This document shows, piece after piece, positions 26,059 through 35,589 of a stretch of 36,180 nt of DNA. The stretch is from Candidatus Margulisiibacteriota bacterium (lineage in GTDB: Bacteria > Margulisbacteria > Termititenacia > Termititenacales > Termititenacaceae), in NCBI GenBank assembly GCA_031274525.1, contig JAISQA010000028.1, positions 1 through 36,180 of the forward strand. The letters are read 5' to 3'. Within the stretch, counting starts at the first letter, position 1, and each line of letters starts with the position of its first letter. The position numbers were made by a program, and so were the translations under genes. The notes below the pieces were generated by a model. That model searched no databases, was not told where the DNA came from, and saw only the letters and a list, made by a program, of their open reading frames with translations.

Positions 26059-26961
26059 ATGTATAATCCTGTAATGCAAAAGATTAGTTATCTCTGTCTG
26101 CTGGCCCTGTTCCTCTATGCCTGCGGCGTGGCGACCAGAGACACCGGCAGCGGCGCCGCGCAGGAACAGGCTCTCTGGGTTTTCACGGACAAAGGCTTGA
26201 GCGAAGGCCGTATTTCCAGCTGGACCAGAAATATCGGCCAATCCGCCCAAACTTTCCGCGGTTTGCCGCAGGACGCGCTGCGCAATGGACAGGGCTTATT
26301 TCTGGCCACGGACGCCGGGCTGTATGTCTCCACCGACAATGCCCGCGCTTTCAGCCTGCTCCTCACCGGCAATATCGCCAGTCTGGCCGCCGATCAAGAG
26401 CTGGTCTGGGCCGCCACGGAGCGGGGCTGTTTTGTTTCCACGGCCAACTGGCAGTTTGAATTGATCACTTCCGCGGACAGTTACCAAAAAATCATTTATC
26501 ACAACGACCGCCTTTATATTCTGGGCGGCGGCAGTCTGCAGGTCAGCACAGCTAACGGCTGGAGCGCCGCGGCTTATGTGAGCGGCAATATTCAGGATTT
26601 TAACTTTATCGCCAACCAGTTGTTTGTGCTGACCGGGGCAGGGCTGGTCACAGGCAGCGCGCCGCTGGAAATCCCGCTCAATCAGCCGGAGCGGCTATAT
26701 GTTTCGGGCAAACAGCTCTGGCTGGCCGGAGCAAAAGCGCTGGCCAAATCCACGGATAATGGCGCAACCTGGGCCGTCTATGACACCAATGTTAATTACG
26801 GCGGGGAAAAAGTCCGCGACCTGCTGGTTAATGGCTTGAATATTTATGCCGCCGCGGAAAACGGCCTCTGGTATTCACTCAACGGCGGCGAGAGCTGGAA
26901 AGTCCTGCGCAAACAGAACGGACTGCTCAGCAATTACACGGTGAAAACCCTGCTGCGCTAA
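26059..26961 (+). CDS. Lipoprotein with BNR/YCF48-like beta-propeller repeats
   Basis: Lipobox LFLYAC; repeats VSTDNARAFSLLLTG, KSTDNGATWAVYD, YSLNGGESWKVLRKQNG. Confidence 0.72.
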   Translation: MYNPVMQKISYLCLLALFLYACGVATRDTGSGAAQEQALWVFTDKGLSEGRISSWTRNIGQSAQTFRGLPQDALRNGQGLFLATDAGLYVSTDNARAFSLLLTGNIASLAADQELVWAATERGCFVSTANWQFELITSADSYQKIIYHNDRLYILGGGSLQVSTANGWSAAAYVSGNIQDFNFIANQLFVLTGAGLVTGSAPLEIPLNQPERLYVSGKQLWLAGAKALAKSTDNGATWAVYDTNVNYGGEKVRDLLVNGLNIYAAAENGLWYSLNGGESWKVLRKQNGLLSNYTVKTLLR

Positions 26962-26983
26962 TGGCCTTGCGCGCCAGCGCCGT

Positions 26984-29900
26984 TTATCCTTTTAAATCCT
27001 GCAGCAGCTTCTTTTGCCGGGCGCGTTTTCTCCGCCATTCGTCCCAGGTGTAATAAACCACCGGCACGATTATCAGCGTCAGTATCGTCGAGATTATCAG
27101 GCCGAAAAATATCACCGAAGCCATCGGCCGGAACATCATTGCGCCGGAATCGGAAAAATCCAGCCGCAGTTTCTTGAAATTGACGCCGATGCCAAACAGC
27201 AGCGGAAATAAGCCCAGCGCGGTCGTAAACGCGGTCAACAGCACCGGACGCAGCCGGACTTTGCAGGCCTCGATAATTGTCTGCTTGCGGTCTTCCGGAG
27301 TTTCGCCGCTGTCGGCGCCCTCGCGCTGCTTGAGCTGGACAAAATCCAGCAGCACAATGCCGTTATTGACCACAATGCCGGCCAGCGAGATCATGCCGAC
27401 CATCGCCAGCATGCCAAAAGGCTGATTGGTCACTTTCAGGCCGAAGACCATGCCGATAATCGAAAGCGCCACGGTAAGCATAATGATTATCGGCACATAA
27501 AAACAGTTAAACTGTGCCACCAGCACAATAACCACCAGCAGCAGGGCAATTTGCAGGGCTTTGCCTAAGAAACTAAAACTTTCCATCATCTCTTCCTGCT
27601 CGCCGGTATAGCGCACAACATAGCCGGGCGGCATTTGCATCTGGCCGATCTGCTGCTGAATATTTTGCATCGCCACGGCAGGCAGCGTCCCGGCCTCGGT
27701 CGCGGCCGTTACTTTCAGCACCCGGCTGTAATCCTCGCGCCGCACCGAATCCAAACCGGCGGACAGGTTAATCTTCGCCACTTTGGCCAGCGGCACGTGA
27801 TCGCCGGAGCTGGAAAGCAGGGTTAGATTGCGCAGGGTCTGGGTTGAAAGTTTTTCGCTCTCATCCAGTTTCACAACTATATCGTACTCGTCGTCGCCTT
27901 CGCGGTACTTGGCGGCAGTCGCGCCGTAAAAAGCCGTCCGCACTTCCATCGCCACCTGCGCCGGCGAAAAACCGTAGAGCGAGGCCTTGGTGCGGTCAAT
28001 AATGACGTGTATTTCCGGGCGTCCGGTCGAGAGATTATCCTTGATATTCACCACGCCGGGCGTGCCGCGCATTATGGATTTGATCTCATCGCCCAATCTG
28101 TCCAAAACCGTAAAATCATCGCCGGCCACGACTATGGAGATCTGCTCGCCCGTCTGCGGACCGTTAGCTTCGGTACTCACCACAATTTCCGCGCCGGGAA
28201 ATATGTCCACCTGCCGGCGTATATCATCAACGATCTGCAAGGGAGATATCGACAGCTGCCGCCGCTCTTTAAATTTGACCGACAGCCGGGCTACCGTCGC
28301 GTCGTCCGATCCGCTGCCGCCCATGCCGGAGCCTTTATTGCCGACATTGGCCACAAAACGGTCAATATTTTTAAGATTCTCGGCGGCCTGCAAAATGTTT
28401 TCCATTTTGGCGACTAATTCATTGGTCGTCTCGATATTCGTGCCGGGCGGCATTTGAATATCGATCACAAATCCATCCGGTTCAGTCACCGGAAACATTT
28501 CTTTGGGCATGGTGAACAAAAGAAATATGCTGGCCACAAACACCACTGCGGTCAGGCCGATAACTTTGCGGCGGTTGCTCATCGACCAGCGCAGACAGCG
28601 CTCATAAAAACCGTTCTTAAATTTTTCCAGCCAGTTATCCACGCGGTGCGGGATACTCAATTTTCCGGCCTCAGCGGCGCCTTCCTCCTCATGGCTGCGC
28701 AGAAAAGTCTGGCTGATGACCGGATTAAAAATGATCGCTGCGACAAAAGAGGCAAGCAGCCCCACCACCATGGTTACCGGCAGATAATGCAGCATATCCC
28801 CCACCATGCCCGGCCAGAAAGCCATAGGCAGATAGGCAGAAACCGTCGTCAAAGTAGAAGTCAAAACCGGCACCAGCACTTCCGCCGCGCCCTCCACCGT
28901 GGCAGTCCAGCGGTCTTTGCCGGCATTGAGCAGGCGGTAGATATTTTCCACGACCACGATAGCATTATCCACCAGCATGCCCAGCAGGATAGTCAAACTA
29001 ATCAAAACCACAAAGTTCAGCGTAAAGCCCAGCAGGCTGATCACGATAAAAGTCATCAGCATGGCCAGCGGAATAACCGTGGCGACGATCGCCGAATTAC
29101 GAAAACCCATAAAGAAATAAAGCACCACCACCACCAGGATCACGCTCAAAATCAAAGTATTTTCCATATTATCGACCTGCGACTCGATCATATCCGAAAG
29201 ATCATCGACAAGTTCAATCTGCGTGCCTTTGGGCAGACCTGGTTCGGCGTCTTTAATTATTTTCTTGACCTCATTAGCGACATTGATAATATTCGCGCCG
29301 GAACGTTTCTGCACGGTCAGCGTTACGGAATCTTTTTGGCCGGTGCGGGACATAGAGGTCTGTTTGCGGTTGGTGTCGCGCACATCGGCCACGTCCTTGA
29401 GCAGAATAGTCTGTCCGCCGAAAGTGCCCAGCACGGTATTACGGATATCCTCGACCGAATTGAATTCATTGGGTATGCGCAGCAGATAAGAACGAGTGCC
29501 AATGTCCAGCAGTCCGCCGGGTATATTGATATTGGCTGATTTGACCGCCTGCGAAAACTGATCGTAAGAAAAATTATAAGCCTTCAGCCGCGCCGGGTTG
29601 ACCACCACCTGTATCTCGCGGGTGTAGCCGCCGATCACGGTGACACTGGTCACGCCGTTTATACTCTCAAATTCATCTTTGAAATTATCGGCGATTTTTT
29701 TCAACCTGTTCAGGCCGTAATCGCCGGACAGCGAAATGGTCATGATCGGGAAATCATCAAAGCTGATCTCCGAGACTTCCGGCTCTTCGACATCTGCCGG
29801 CAATTCGCCGCGCGCCGCAGCTACTTTATCGCGGACTTTTTGCAAAGCGCTCTCGATCTCCACATCTGGATTAAACTCAATAAAAATTGCCGAATAAGAC

Positions 29901-30160
29901 TCGGCGGAAGTGCTTTGCAGCCGCTTAATGCCGCTGACGCCTTTGATCTTGTTTTCCAGCGGCCGGGTGACCAGACTTTCCATATCCTCCGGCGACACGC
30001 CCTGATAGACCGTCAGCACCAGCATATAGGGTATCTCCACCTGCGGAAAACTTTCGCGCGGCAGGTTGACATAAGCTGACCAGCCGGTCAAAAGGATGCC
30101 GATAAAAGCCAGCACCACCAGGCTCTTGTAATGCAGGAAAAATTCCACAAAACGTTTCAT
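26984..30160 (-). CDS. RND-family efflux transporter permease (AcrB/CzcA superfamily)
   Basis: 1058 aa; MLVDNAIVVVENIYRLL, MFPVTEPDGFVIDIQMPPGT, MVGMISLAGIVVNNGIVLLDFV. Confidence 0.96.
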   Translation of the reverse strand: MKRFVEFFLHYKSLVVLAFIGILLTGWSAYVNLPRESFPQVEIPYMLVLTVYQGVSPEDMESLVTRPLENKIKGVSGIKRLQSTSAESYSAIFIEFNPDVEIESALQKVRDKVAAARGELPADVEEPEVSEISFDDFPIMTISLSGDYGLNRLKKIADNFKDEFESINGVTSVTVIGGYTREIQVVVNPARLKAYNFSYDQFSQAVKSANINIPGGLLDIGTRSYLLRIPNEFNSVEDIRNTVLGTFGGQTILLKDVADVRDTNRKQTSMSRTGQKDSVTLTVQKRSGANIINVANEVKKIIKDAEPGLPKGTQIELVDDLSDMIESQVDNMENTLILSVILVVVVLYFFMGFRNSAIVATVIPLAMLMTFIVISLLGFTLNFVVLISLTILLGMLVDNAIVVVENIYRLLNAGKDRWTATVEGAAEVLVPVLTSTLTTVSAYLPMAFWPGMVGDMLHYLPVTMVVGLLASFVAAIIFNPVISQTFLRSHEEEGAAEAGKLSIPHRVDNWLEKFKNGFYERCLRWSMSNRRKVIGLTAVVFVASIFLLFTMPKEMFPVTEPDGFVIDIQMPPGTNIETTNELVAKMENILQAAENLKNIDRFVANVGNKGSGMGGSGSDDATVARLSVKFKERRQLSISPLQIVDDIRRQVDIFPGAEIVVSTEANGPQTGEQISIVVAGDDFTVLDRLGDEIKSIMRGTPGVVNIKDNLSTGRPEIHVIIDRTKASLYGFSPAQVAMEVRTAFYGATAAKYREGDDEYDIVVKLDESEKLSTQTLRNLTLLSSSGDHVPLAKVAKINLSAGLDSVRREDYSRVLKVTAATEAGTLPAVAMQNIQQQIGQMQMPPGYVVRYTGEQEEMMESFSFLGKALQIALLLVVIVLVAQFNCFYVPIIIMLTVALSIIGMVFGLKVTNQPFGMLAMVGMISLAGIVVNNGIVLLDFVQLKQREGADSGETPEDRKQTIIEACKVRLRPVLLTAFTTALGLFPLLFGIGVNFKKLRLDFSDSGAMMFRPMASVIFFGLIISTILTLIIVPVVYYTWDEWRRKRARQKKLLQDLKG

Positions 30161-30193
30161 AATTTACCCCTCGTTAATAAGCCGCGCCGCGCT

Positions 30194-31225
30194 TTAAGGC
30201 GCGACAATCTCCACTTCCTCGCCGTCCACCACGAAGTCCTGGCCCTGCGCCACTATCCGCTGACCGTAGGGCAGGCTGGATTGAATATATACTTGGTCGC
30301 CAAATTCGAAATTAACCGTCACCGGCGCAAAATGCACAATATTGCCGGTGGTGACCGCGTACAGTCCTCTTGTCTCGCCGCGCAGTACCAGACTGTCCAG
30401 CGGCACAACTTTGGCACGCTCATAACGCTCCAGCGTCAGGCTGGCCCGGCCGAACATACCGGGCTTGATCAAGCCCTGAGTGTTATCGATCTCGATGCGC
30501 ACTGGATAAGTGCCGCTCCGGTCGTCCGCCAGCGAGCCGACTCCGATCACTTTGCCCGGCCAGAGCCGGCCGGATAGATCATCCACCCGCACCGTAGCCT
30601 TTTGACCGGTCTTAATTTTGGACACGTCCTTATCCGTTACGCCGATGCGCATGATAATTTTGCTGTAATCCGCCAGCACGATCACGGTGGAGCCTTTGGG
30701 CGCCGAGTCACCGATATCGTAATTGATAAACGACACCACGCCGTCGCGCGGCGCGGTCAGCGTGCAGTCTTCCAGATTTTTCCGGGCCACATTGTAAAGC
30801 GCCTCCGCCTGTTTGTACTGGGAGTCCGCGGACTCATACTGCTGGAGCGAAATAACTGACTCATCATACAGGGCTTTCTGCCGCTGCAGCGAGGTCCGGG
30901 CCTGTTCATAAGCCGCCTCGGCCTGACGATACTGCGCCGCGTTGACCTCGGACTCCAGTCTGGCCAGTTCCTGTCCTTTGCGCACGGTCTGGCCCAGCTC
31001 CACGCTGATCGACTCGACAATACCGCCGGTATTGGTCTGAATATTCATCTTATACAGCGGCGTCAAGAGGCCCGGATACTCCTGCGTATTGACCGCCGGG
31101 GACGGCGCAAGGGCAAGCACCGCCACTTTGGTCAAACGAGGAGCAGGGGCCTCTTTGGGGCCGCCGCAGCCGAACAGCAGTAAAGCTGCTAGCAGTAATA
31201 TTAAAAATCTTTTCATAATATTCAT
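30194..31225 (-). CDS. RND efflux periplasmic adaptor (MFP) lipoprotein
   Basis: Lipobox LLLFGC; VELGQTVRKGQELARLE, coiled coil, LTAPRDGVVSFINYDIGD. Confidence 0.93.
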   Translation of the reverse strand: MNIMKRFLILLLAALLLFGCGGPKEAPAPRLTKVAVLALAPSPAVNTQEYPGLLTPLYKMNIQTNTGGIVESISVELGQTVRKGQELARLESEVNAAQYRQAEAAYEQARTSLQRQKALYDESVISLQQYESADSQYKQAEALYNVARKNLEDCTLTAPRDGVVSFINYDIGDSAPKGSTVIVLADYSKIIMRIGVTDKDVSKIKTGQKATVRVDDLSGRLWPGKVIGVGSLADDRSGTYPVRIEIDNTQGLIKPGMFGRASLTLERYERAKVVPLDSLVLRGETRGLYAVTTGNIVHFAPVTVNFEFGDQVYIQSSLPYGQRIVAQGQDFVVDGEEVEIVAP

Positions 31226-31269
31226 ATTTATAACCCCTCTATTATTAGTTATTTACAACTCAAATGTTG

Positions 31270-31297
31270 CACTTCACACTTCACACTTCGCACTCCG
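31270..31297. repeat. Heptamer repeat CACTTCA, CACTTCA, CACTTCG, CACTCCG
   Basis: Four adjacent 7-bp units between the MFP and TolC-like genes. Confidence 0.7.
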
Positions 31298-31372
31298 GCT
31301 GCGCTCAGTACCCGCAGGCCACAGCCCCAAACACAACCCCACCGCCAACGGTTAACGCCGCGGCTACCTGCT

Positions 31373-32677
31373 CTATATTATTTTCTGCCCGGCCGCGTAA
31401 TTTAATCTGGCCGCGGCATACTCATAATCATACAAAGCCTTGATGAGATTGGTGGCGGAACTCTGCCGCTGGATCAAAGCGTCGTTGAGCTGCGTGCTGG
31501 TGCCGTTGCCGGACTCAAAGTTGATCTGAGCAATACGCAGGGATTCCGCGGCCAGCTGGTTTTGTTCGCGCGCGCCCAAAACAGTCTGGAGCTGCGCGCG
31601 CAGCTCATCCAGCGCGCTCTGGATCTCGATCAGGACGGCATTGCGCTGGATTTTCTCCTGCTCTGCATATTTATCCCGGTTGTTCGCTTTCTCGTGGATC
31701 TGGAACCAGTTGGCGCCGCCCGCAAAAAAGTTCCATTTGGCGCTGAGCGCCCAGGTTTCCGTGTCGCCGTCAGGGGACATCAGGGAAGCCGGGTCATATT
31801 CGCTGCTCTGTTTGGAATACACATAATAAAGCGCCGGCAGAGAGCTGCCCCAGGCATTGAGATAAGCGGCTTTGTTCAGCTCGACCGCCTCGTGGAAAGC
31901 CAGAAACGACGGCCGGAGCGCGTAAGCCTGCTCCGCCAGCTCGACCGCGTCCAAATTTTTGGTCAAAAACGTTTCGTCCACGGTCACGTTATAGGCCGCC
32001 AGCGCGGTATTCTGCGTGAGCGGCAGGCCAATCAGCGTATTCAGATTGTAACCGGCCGCGGCGGCAGCTTTGCCGGCGTTGGTCAGATTTTTCTGCGCTT
32101 CATACAGCTGAATACGCGCGTTCAAAAGCTCGCTGCGGGCGATCGTGCCGTTGTCAAACATCAGCTGAGCGTTGCGCGCGTAATGCTCTGTTTGCGCCGC
32201 CAGCTCCTGATTGAGCCGCAGCAATTCCCGGCTCATTTGCAGGTCAAAAAAAGCTTTTTTGACGGAAAGCACAAATTGTTCTTTGCTGTCCGCGTAAGTG
32301 TAATCCGCCAGTCTGCCGGACGACAGGGAAGCCTTGAGCGCCGCCAGACCATTGACGCTGAATAATAATTGCTGGGCGGACAGCTCTTTGATTTTGGTTC
32401 TGGTCTCATCCCCGCCCATGCCCAGTGCTACCATTTCCGGGCTGGACGGAGATTTACGCGTGGATTCCGTATAGCTGTAATTGAGCTGCGGCAGCACCTC
32501 GCCGTAACCCGCGAAAGACTGAGCGCGGCTGATCTCTTTGTCCTTATATATGACCCTGTACTGCGGGCTGTGCTGCAACGCGTAATCAATGGCGTTTTCC
32601 AGCGTAAACGTTTCGGCGCTTAAAACCAGACTGCCCAGCGCCAGCCAGCCAATTATTAGTTTATATTTATTTTGCAT
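31373..32677 (-). CDS. TolC-family outer-membrane efflux protein
   Basis: AETFTLENAIDYALQHSPQYRVIYKDKEISRAQ...; two helical repeats typical of OEP. Confidence 0.92.
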   Translation of the reverse strand: MQNKYKLIIGWLALGSLVLSAETFTLENAIDYALQHSPQYRVIYKDKEISRAQSFAGYGEVLPQLNYSYTESTRKSPSSPEMVALGMGGDETRTKIKELSAQQLLFSVNGLAALKASLSSGRLADYTYADSKEQFVLSVKKAFFDLQMSRELLRLNQELAAQTEHYARNAQLMFDNGTIARSELLNARIQLYEAQKNLTNAGKAAAAAGYNLNTLIGLPLTQNTALAAYNVTVDETFLTKNLDAVELAEQAYALRPSFLAFHEAVELNKAAYLNAWGSSLPALYYVYSKQSSEYDPASLMSPDGDTETWALSAKWNFFAGGANWFQIHEKANNRDKYAEQEKIQRNAVLIEIQSALDELRAQLQTVLGAREQNQLAAESLRIAQINFESGNGTSTQLNDALIQRQSSATNLIKALYDYEYAAARLNYAAGQKII

Positions 32678-32739
32678 CTTCTTCCCCAAACAGGCATACA
32701 TTCAATAATGCAGCCAGTGTAAAATTAAGCCTTTTTTAT

Positions 32740-33369
32740 TTATTTCAGCTGCATCGCCGACATAGACTGCGCATACAAATCCCCGCCCTGCCGCGCTTCG
32801 GGCGGCACATCAAAGGTAGCCTCCAGCGCCGAGCGAAATATTTCGGCCAGATCAAATTTACCGTCCCAAAAAACCCAGACCAGCAAGACGCCCATAAACT
32901 GCATCCCGGTCGCCACGGTCAGGGCCCGCGCCTCCGATTTATTGCGCACCTCGCCGGCATCCTGAGCCTTGCGGATAATGTCGATCTCGATCTCCAGCAT
33001 TTCGTGTTTATCTTTGACTGCCCCGTCCATGCACTGTATCGCTTTAATGCTGTGCAACCCGCGCAGGAAACTGGCGCCGCAGCCCATAACGAAATCTATC
33101 CGTTTTTTATACAGCAGCCAGAGCTGCTCAAAATGATTCGGCTCAGACAAAAGTATTTTAGACAGCTCCTGCATGGTCAAAGTCTTTTGCTCGCCGATAC
33201 AGGCCAGCAGCAGGGCTTCTTTGGATTCAAAATAATAATAGTAAGTATTCTTAGAAATACCCACCGTTTCACAGAGCTGTTCGATAGTTAAATCCTGATA
33301 CCCGGGGTCTTTGAATAATTTCAAAGCGGCATCTATGAGTTTCTGTTTGGTTTCTTTGTTGTTTTCCAT
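32740..33369 (-). CDS. TetR-family transcriptional regulator
   Basis: KQKLIDAALKLFKDPGYQDLTIEQLCETVGISKNTYYYYFESKEALLLACI. Confidence 0.95.
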   Translation of the reverse strand: MENNKETKQKLIDAALKLFKDPGYQDLTIEQLCETVGISKNTYYYYFESKEALLLACIGEQKTLTMQELSKILLSEPNHFEQLWLLYKKRIDFVMGCGASFLRGLHSIKAIQCMDGAVKDKHEMLEIEIDIIRKAQDAGEVRNKSEARALTVATGMQFMGVLLVWVFWDGKFDLAEIFRSALEATFDVPPEARQGGDLYAQSMSAMQLK

Positions 33370-33393
33370 AGTTAGTACTTAGTAATACAAAAA

Positions 33394-33470
33394 TGTTACC
33401 TGTTACCTGTTACCTGTTACCTGTTACCTGTTACCTGTTACCTGTTACCTGTTACCTGTTACCTGTTACA
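33394..33470. repeat. Heptanucleotide tandem repeat (TGTTACC)10 + TGTTACA
   Basis: Ten perfect units at 33394-33463 then a variant unit at 33464-33470; upstream of tetR. Confidence 0.97.
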
Positions 33471-33499
33471 ATTTTACCAGTATTCGGTAATAATGTCAA
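33471..33499 (-). promoter_or_regulatory. Sigma-70 promoter of tetR with TACC...GGTA dyad in the spacer
   Basis: Minus strand TTGACA (33499-33494)-N17-TAAAAT (33476-33471); spacer overlaps TACCGAATACTGGTA. Confidence 0.75.
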
Positions 33500-33505
33500 C
33501 AGCGA

Positions 33506-33536
33506 TAAGGGACAGGCTTTTCGCCTGCCCCTCTGG
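33506..33536 (-). terminator. Possible terminator downstream of hsp20
   Basis: Minus strand GGGGCAGGC-GAAAA-GCCTGTCCC followed by TTAT. Confidence 0.45.
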
Positions 33537-33577
33537 CTAATTTTTGGGCGCTGGAATAAAGGGTATCGGTACCAGCA

Positions 33578-34006
33578 TTATTTAATTTCTATTGTCCGCG
33601 CTTTTTTCCCGGCTTTTTTGGGCACGATCAATTTCAGCTCGCCGTTCTTAAATTCGGCTTTGACCGCGTCCGCATCGATATTCTGCCCCAGCGCGAAACG
33701 TCTTTCAAAACTGCCGTACTGCCTTTCCAGCCGGTAAAAGTTTTTCTGGTCAGTCTCTTTTTTGAAGCTCCGCTCACCGGCCAGCCGGAGCACATTGTCT
33801 TCATTTATTTCGATCTTGATGTCCTTCTGTTCCAGACCGGCCAGGTCGGCCTCGACATAAACATTGTCCTTATCCTCGTGAATATCGACCTTCGGATAAA
33901 AACCCCAGTTGTGTTCCGCGTGGCCGTCCAGCGGATTGTCAAAGAACCTTTCCAGCAAATCGCCAAAATCCCCTCTCCTGATTAAACCCGGTAACATATT
34001 TACCAT
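33578..34006 (-). CDS. Hsp20/alpha-crystallin-family small heat-shock protein
   Basis: PKVDIHEDKDNVYVEADLAGLEQKDIKIEINEDNVLRLAGER...GSFERRFALGQNIDADAVKAEFKNGELKLIVPK. Confidence 0.95.
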   Translation of the reverse strand: MVNMLPGLIRRGDFGDLLERFFDNPLDGHAEHNWGFYPKVDIHEDKDNVYVEADLAGLEQKDIKIEINEDNVLRLAGERSFKKETDQKNFYRLERQYGSFERRFALGQNIDADAVKAEFKNGELKLIVPKKAGKKARTIEIK

Positions 34007-34034
34007 CTCCTTTCGTTGTGCTGTCCACTATATA

Positions 34035-34050
34035 AACAATTTTTATGCCA
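34035..34050 (-). promoter_or_regulatory. Near-consensus sigma-54 promoter upstream of hsp20
   Basis: Minus strand TGGCAT-AAAAA-TTGTT (GG-N10-GT; one deviation from GC). Confidence 0.45.
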
Positions 34051-34147
34051 GGCTGACCGGACTGCGCGCAGGGCATACTGAATAAACGCCTCAATATCAG
34101 TTTTTTGGCGTTTCCTGCGGATTGGCGGCAATTCCGCGGCCAAAACA

Positions 34148-34212
34148 ATGTATATTTTCTATACATGTAATTGTCAAAAAATTATACATAGTGTAAAATA
34201 TTTATACTATGT
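34148..34212 (+). promoter_or_regulatory. Promoter of sigma-54 activator gene with two palindromes
   Basis: TTGTCA (34171)-N17-TAAAAT (34194-34199); ATGTATA-N5-TATACAT (34148-34166); ACATAGTGTAAA/TTTATACTATGT (34186-34212). Confidence 0.6.
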
Positions 34213-35231
34213 CCAGAGGAAATTATCGTTTCGAGACCCTGCACAATGTGCCTGTCCCTTTGCGGATGATCGGCAATTCTCCGGCGCTGTATGCCCTTTT
34301 TCAGCAGATGAAGGCGGTTATTGACAGCGCGGTGCCCGTCCTGCTCGAAGGCGAGTCCGGCACGGGCAAAGAACTGGCCGCCCGGATCATTCATTATCAG
34401 AGCGGCCGCAAGGACAAGCCTTTCGTCGCGATCAACTGCGCGGCGCTGCCCGAAACGCTCATTGAGGCCGAGCTTTTCGGCTACGAAAAAGGCGCGTTCA
34501 CCGGCGCCGACCGCAGCAAGCCCGGCAAATTTGAAATAGCGCACCGGGGGACTATCTTCCTCGATGAGATCGGCGAAATGCCGCTGGGCCTGCAGACCAA
34601 ACTGCTGCGCGTCCTGCAAAACAAGCAGCTCTCCCGCCTCGGCTCCAACGAAATTATCGACATTGACGCGCGGGTTATTTCCGCCACCAACCGCAAGCTC
34701 ATCAATGAAGTCGCCGCGCAGAAGTTCCGCGAGGATCTGTATTACCGGCTGGCGGTGTTCCCGATCACCGTGCCGCCCCTGCGCGAGCGGGGGCAGGACA
34801 TTATCCTGCTGGCGGAATATTTTCTGCGCGAGGAAAATCTCAACGGCAAAAAACAAATAGCCGGATTTAGCGAGCAGGCCAGAGCCAGCATGCTGCATTA
34901 CAGCTGGCCGGGCAATATCCGCGAGCTGGAAAATATCGTCAAGCGCGCTTATCTCCTGAGCAGCGGACAGCTGATAGAACACACCGACCTGCTGTTCGGC
35001 AATCTCCTCAGCACGCCGGTGAACAGCGCCGCCGCTCCGGCTGCGTTCAGCGGGCGCACTCCGGTCAGCGAGCACAGCCGGATTGCCCCTGCGCCCGGCC
35101 CCCTGCCCGCGCTGGCCGAGATCGAAAAGAACGCTATTCTGGCACGGATAAAATATTTTAACGGCAATATCACGCAGGCCGCACGTTCGCTGGGGCTGAC
35201 CCGGGCGACAGTATACAAGAAAATAAAATAA
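34209..35231 (+). CDS. Sigma-54-dependent activator (AAA+ plus Fis HTH), no N-terminal sensor domain
   Basis: LLEGESGTGKELAARIIH, ELFGYEKGAFTGADRSKPGKFE (GAFTGA loop), FLDEIGEMPLGLQTKLLRVLQ, C-term GNITQAARSLGLTRATVYKKIK. Confidence 0.95.
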   Translation: MSRGNYRFETLHNVPVPLRMIGNSPALYALFQQMKAVIDSAVPVLLEGESGTGKELAARIIHYQSGRKDKPFVAINCAALPETLIEAELFGYEKGAFTGADRSKPGKFEIAHRGTIFLDEIGEMPLGLQTKLLRVLQNKQLSRLGSNEIIDIDARVISATNRKLINEVAAQKFREDLYYRLAVFPITVPPLRERGQDIILLAEYFLREENLNGKKQIAGFSEQARASMLHYSWPGNIRELENIVKRAYLLSSGQLIEHTDLLFGNLLSTPVNSAAAPAAFSGRTPVSEHSRIAPAPGPLPALAEIEKNAILARIKYFNGNITQAARSLGLTRATVYKKIK

Positions 35232-35255
35232 GGCAGCTCCCCCCTGGTGCTGCCT
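35231..35255. terminator. Terminator between the activator gene and the convergent small ORF
   Basis: AGGCAGC...GCTGCCT hairpin flanked by A/T-rich tracts on both sides. Confidence 0.55.
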
Positions 35256-35298
35256 CAAAAAAATTACAGAAATATTACCTCTGCTTTTACATCCTTAT

Positions 35299-35589
35299 CT
35301 ATTGAATATCCCGGCTGATTATTTTATCGGCCAGGCCCAGGATCTCGGCAGAAATGTCCGGATCGCCGGCCGCGGCTTCGACCAGAATCTCCGGCTTGCT
35401 CAAGCTGACACCGCTGGCTTCCAGCGCCGCCAGAATGACGTTCTGAATAATAGCGGCGGGTTTCGCGCAAACCGCCGGGGTTAAGCGCCCCTGCAGCAAT
35501 TCCTCAAAATGATTGATCTCCACAGGCATAGCGAGCACCGGCGCCAATTCCGTCTGTTCCTGCGGCTGAAATAATAGTTCGTTGTCCAT
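35299..35589 (-). CDS. Small protein of unknown function
   Basis: 96 aa; ATG preceded by GGGGAGG SD. Confidence 0.5.
   Translation of the reverse strand: MDNELLFQPQEQTELAPVLAMPVEINHFEELLQGRLTPAVCAKPAAIIQNVILAALEASGVSLSKPEILVEAAAGDPDISAEILGLADKIISRDIQ

Noticed and set aside
28454-29539. 361-aa + strand ORF
   Set aside because: Antisense to the RND permease; His/Gln-rich shadow translation.
33394-33470. CRISPR array
   Set aside because: 7-bp uninterrupted units with no spacers; simple tandem repeat.
33393-33737. ORF MLPVTCYLLPVTCYLLPVTC...
   Set aside because: Translation of the TGTTACC array that runs into hsp20 antisense; not a protein.
34182-35258. 358-aa minus-strand ORF
   Set aside because: Antisense to the sigma-54 activator, whose motifs are unambiguous.
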